Shown here piece by piece: positions 63,699-64,000 of a DNA stretch of 64,000 nt. The notes under the pieces are model-generated. The model did not search any database. It was given only the letters and a program-made list of their open reading frames with translations, and was not told where the DNA came from. Within the stretch, counting starts at the first letter, position 1, and every line of letters starts with the position of its first letter. A program made the position numbers and the translations under genes. Origin of the DNA: Anaerolineae bacterium. Lineage in GTDB: Bacteria > Chloroflexota > Anaerolineae > Promineifilales > Promineifilaceae. The DNA is taken from NCBI GenBank assembly GCA_028277515.1, contig JANQGC010000280.1, positions 1 to 64,000 on the forward strand. The letters are read 5' to 3'.

Positions 63699-64000
63699 AT
63701 GTCTCAATTAACCGTTTCACACGTTCATTCAGTTGAAAAGACAAGTTCCGATTGGAACCGGTTGTTGAAGCTGGGCGGCATCATGACCTGGATTCAACTC
63801 GGATGTTTACTATTTACATTTATTACCCTCACGATTGTGGGGGGAGAACCAACTACAGCCGAGGAAGCTTTTGCCATGTTGCAAGGAGATCGATTCACCG
63901 GCCTGCTAAGGCTCGACCTGGCAACATTTGTCCTGCTCTCTCTGTTTCCCATTGTCACAGTTGCCCTTTACGCTGCTTTCAGAAAAAGCAGACCCGCCTA
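63699..64000 (+). CDS. Membrane protein (3' end outside window)
   Basis: ATG 63699 with AAGGAG 7 nt upstream. About 100 codons are visible, encoding a polar N-terminus and two hydrophobic segments (GGIMTWIQLGCLLFTFITLT near 30-50, LATFVLLSLFPIVTVALYAA near 75-95). No stop in the window. It resembles DUF4386-type membrane proteins in layout; this is a guess. The gap 63572-63698 holds only its leader. Confidence 0.6.
   Translation, partial: MSQLTVSHVHSVEKTSSDWNRLLKLGGIMTWIQLGCLLFTFITLTIVGGEPTTAEEAFAMLQGDRFTGLLRLDLATFVLLSLFPIVTVALYAAFRKSRPA

Overview
The window is a chromosomal segment of a bacterium, most probably a member of the Chloroflexota (Anaerolineae/Caldilineae-like). That assignment is inference from gene content and style: there is no rRNA or universal marker here. 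The signs are lipoprotein binding proteins with Val/Glu/Thr/Arg-rich low-complexity linkers after the lipid-anchored Cys, a very large MalT-type LuxR regulator, Tat-type lipoproteins, mannosyl-3-phosphoglycerate synthase/phosphatase, and medium GC. The palindrome ACGGCCGT is scattered through most genes at far above chance frequency, a HIP1-like genome signature that also helps to mark foreign DNA.

Layout. 1-2.8 kb: the end of a dipeptide/oligopeptide ABC operon (DppB-type permease, DppD, DppF). 3.0-6.8 kb: a ferrous-iron operon (DtxR-family regulator, two FeoA, FeoB, FeoC-like protein) behind a dyad operator/promoter. 7.0-9.8 kb: DnaJ-type co-chaperone CbpA with a CbpM-like partner, a small gene cut by an in-frame TAG, and a homocysteine S-methyltransferase. 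9.8-13.9 kb (minus): a ferric-iron ABC importer FbpABC with a strong hairpin between fbpA and fbpB. 14.3-22.9 kb: an alpha-glucoside operon (ROK repressor, two sugar permeases, binding protein, GH15 and GH31 enzymes) with two candidate ROK operators. 22.9-27.9 kb (minus): a Tat lipoprotein, an ALDH7-type aldehyde dehydrogenase, a DAO-type flavoprotein and an SDR, suggestive of pipecolate/lysine catabolism, with structured intergenic DNA. 28.0-33.7 kb: a cNMP-regulated patatin phospholipase, a VapBC pair and glycogen phosphorylase. 34.2-41.5 kb: two O-methyltransferases, then a decayed zone holding a broken ECF sigma gene, a RelBE-type pair, lipoproteins (one a Rieske fold without its cluster ligands), a WD40 remnant, a GC-rich repeat block and a truncated HigB-like toxin. 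41.5-43.9 kb: an ABC exporter. 44.1-49.4 kb (minus): a mannosylglycerate operon mpgS - GH38 - mpgP, with the GH38 gene split by a one-base frameshift. 49.7-54.5 kb: a sugar-binding lipoprotein, a membrane protein, a methyltransferase and a Tat-exported protein of unknown function. 54.6-60.9 kb: an island free of CGGCCG containing a complete restriction-modification system of the BfiI type (phospholipase D-fold nuclease plus two methyltransferases). 60.9-64 kb: a MalT-like LuxR regulator and the start of a membrane protein gene.

The genes suggest a heterotrophic organism living on peptides, alpha-glucans and amino acids, with parallel Fe(II) and Fe(III) uptake, osmotic or heat protection through mannosylglycerate, and several defence or toxin modules. 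The most distinctive items are the BfiI-like restriction system with an HTH-fused methyltransferase facing three 10-bp tandem repeats, the structured intergenic elements at 24.1 and 27.1 kb, and the group of gene remnants between 35.6 and 41.5 kb.
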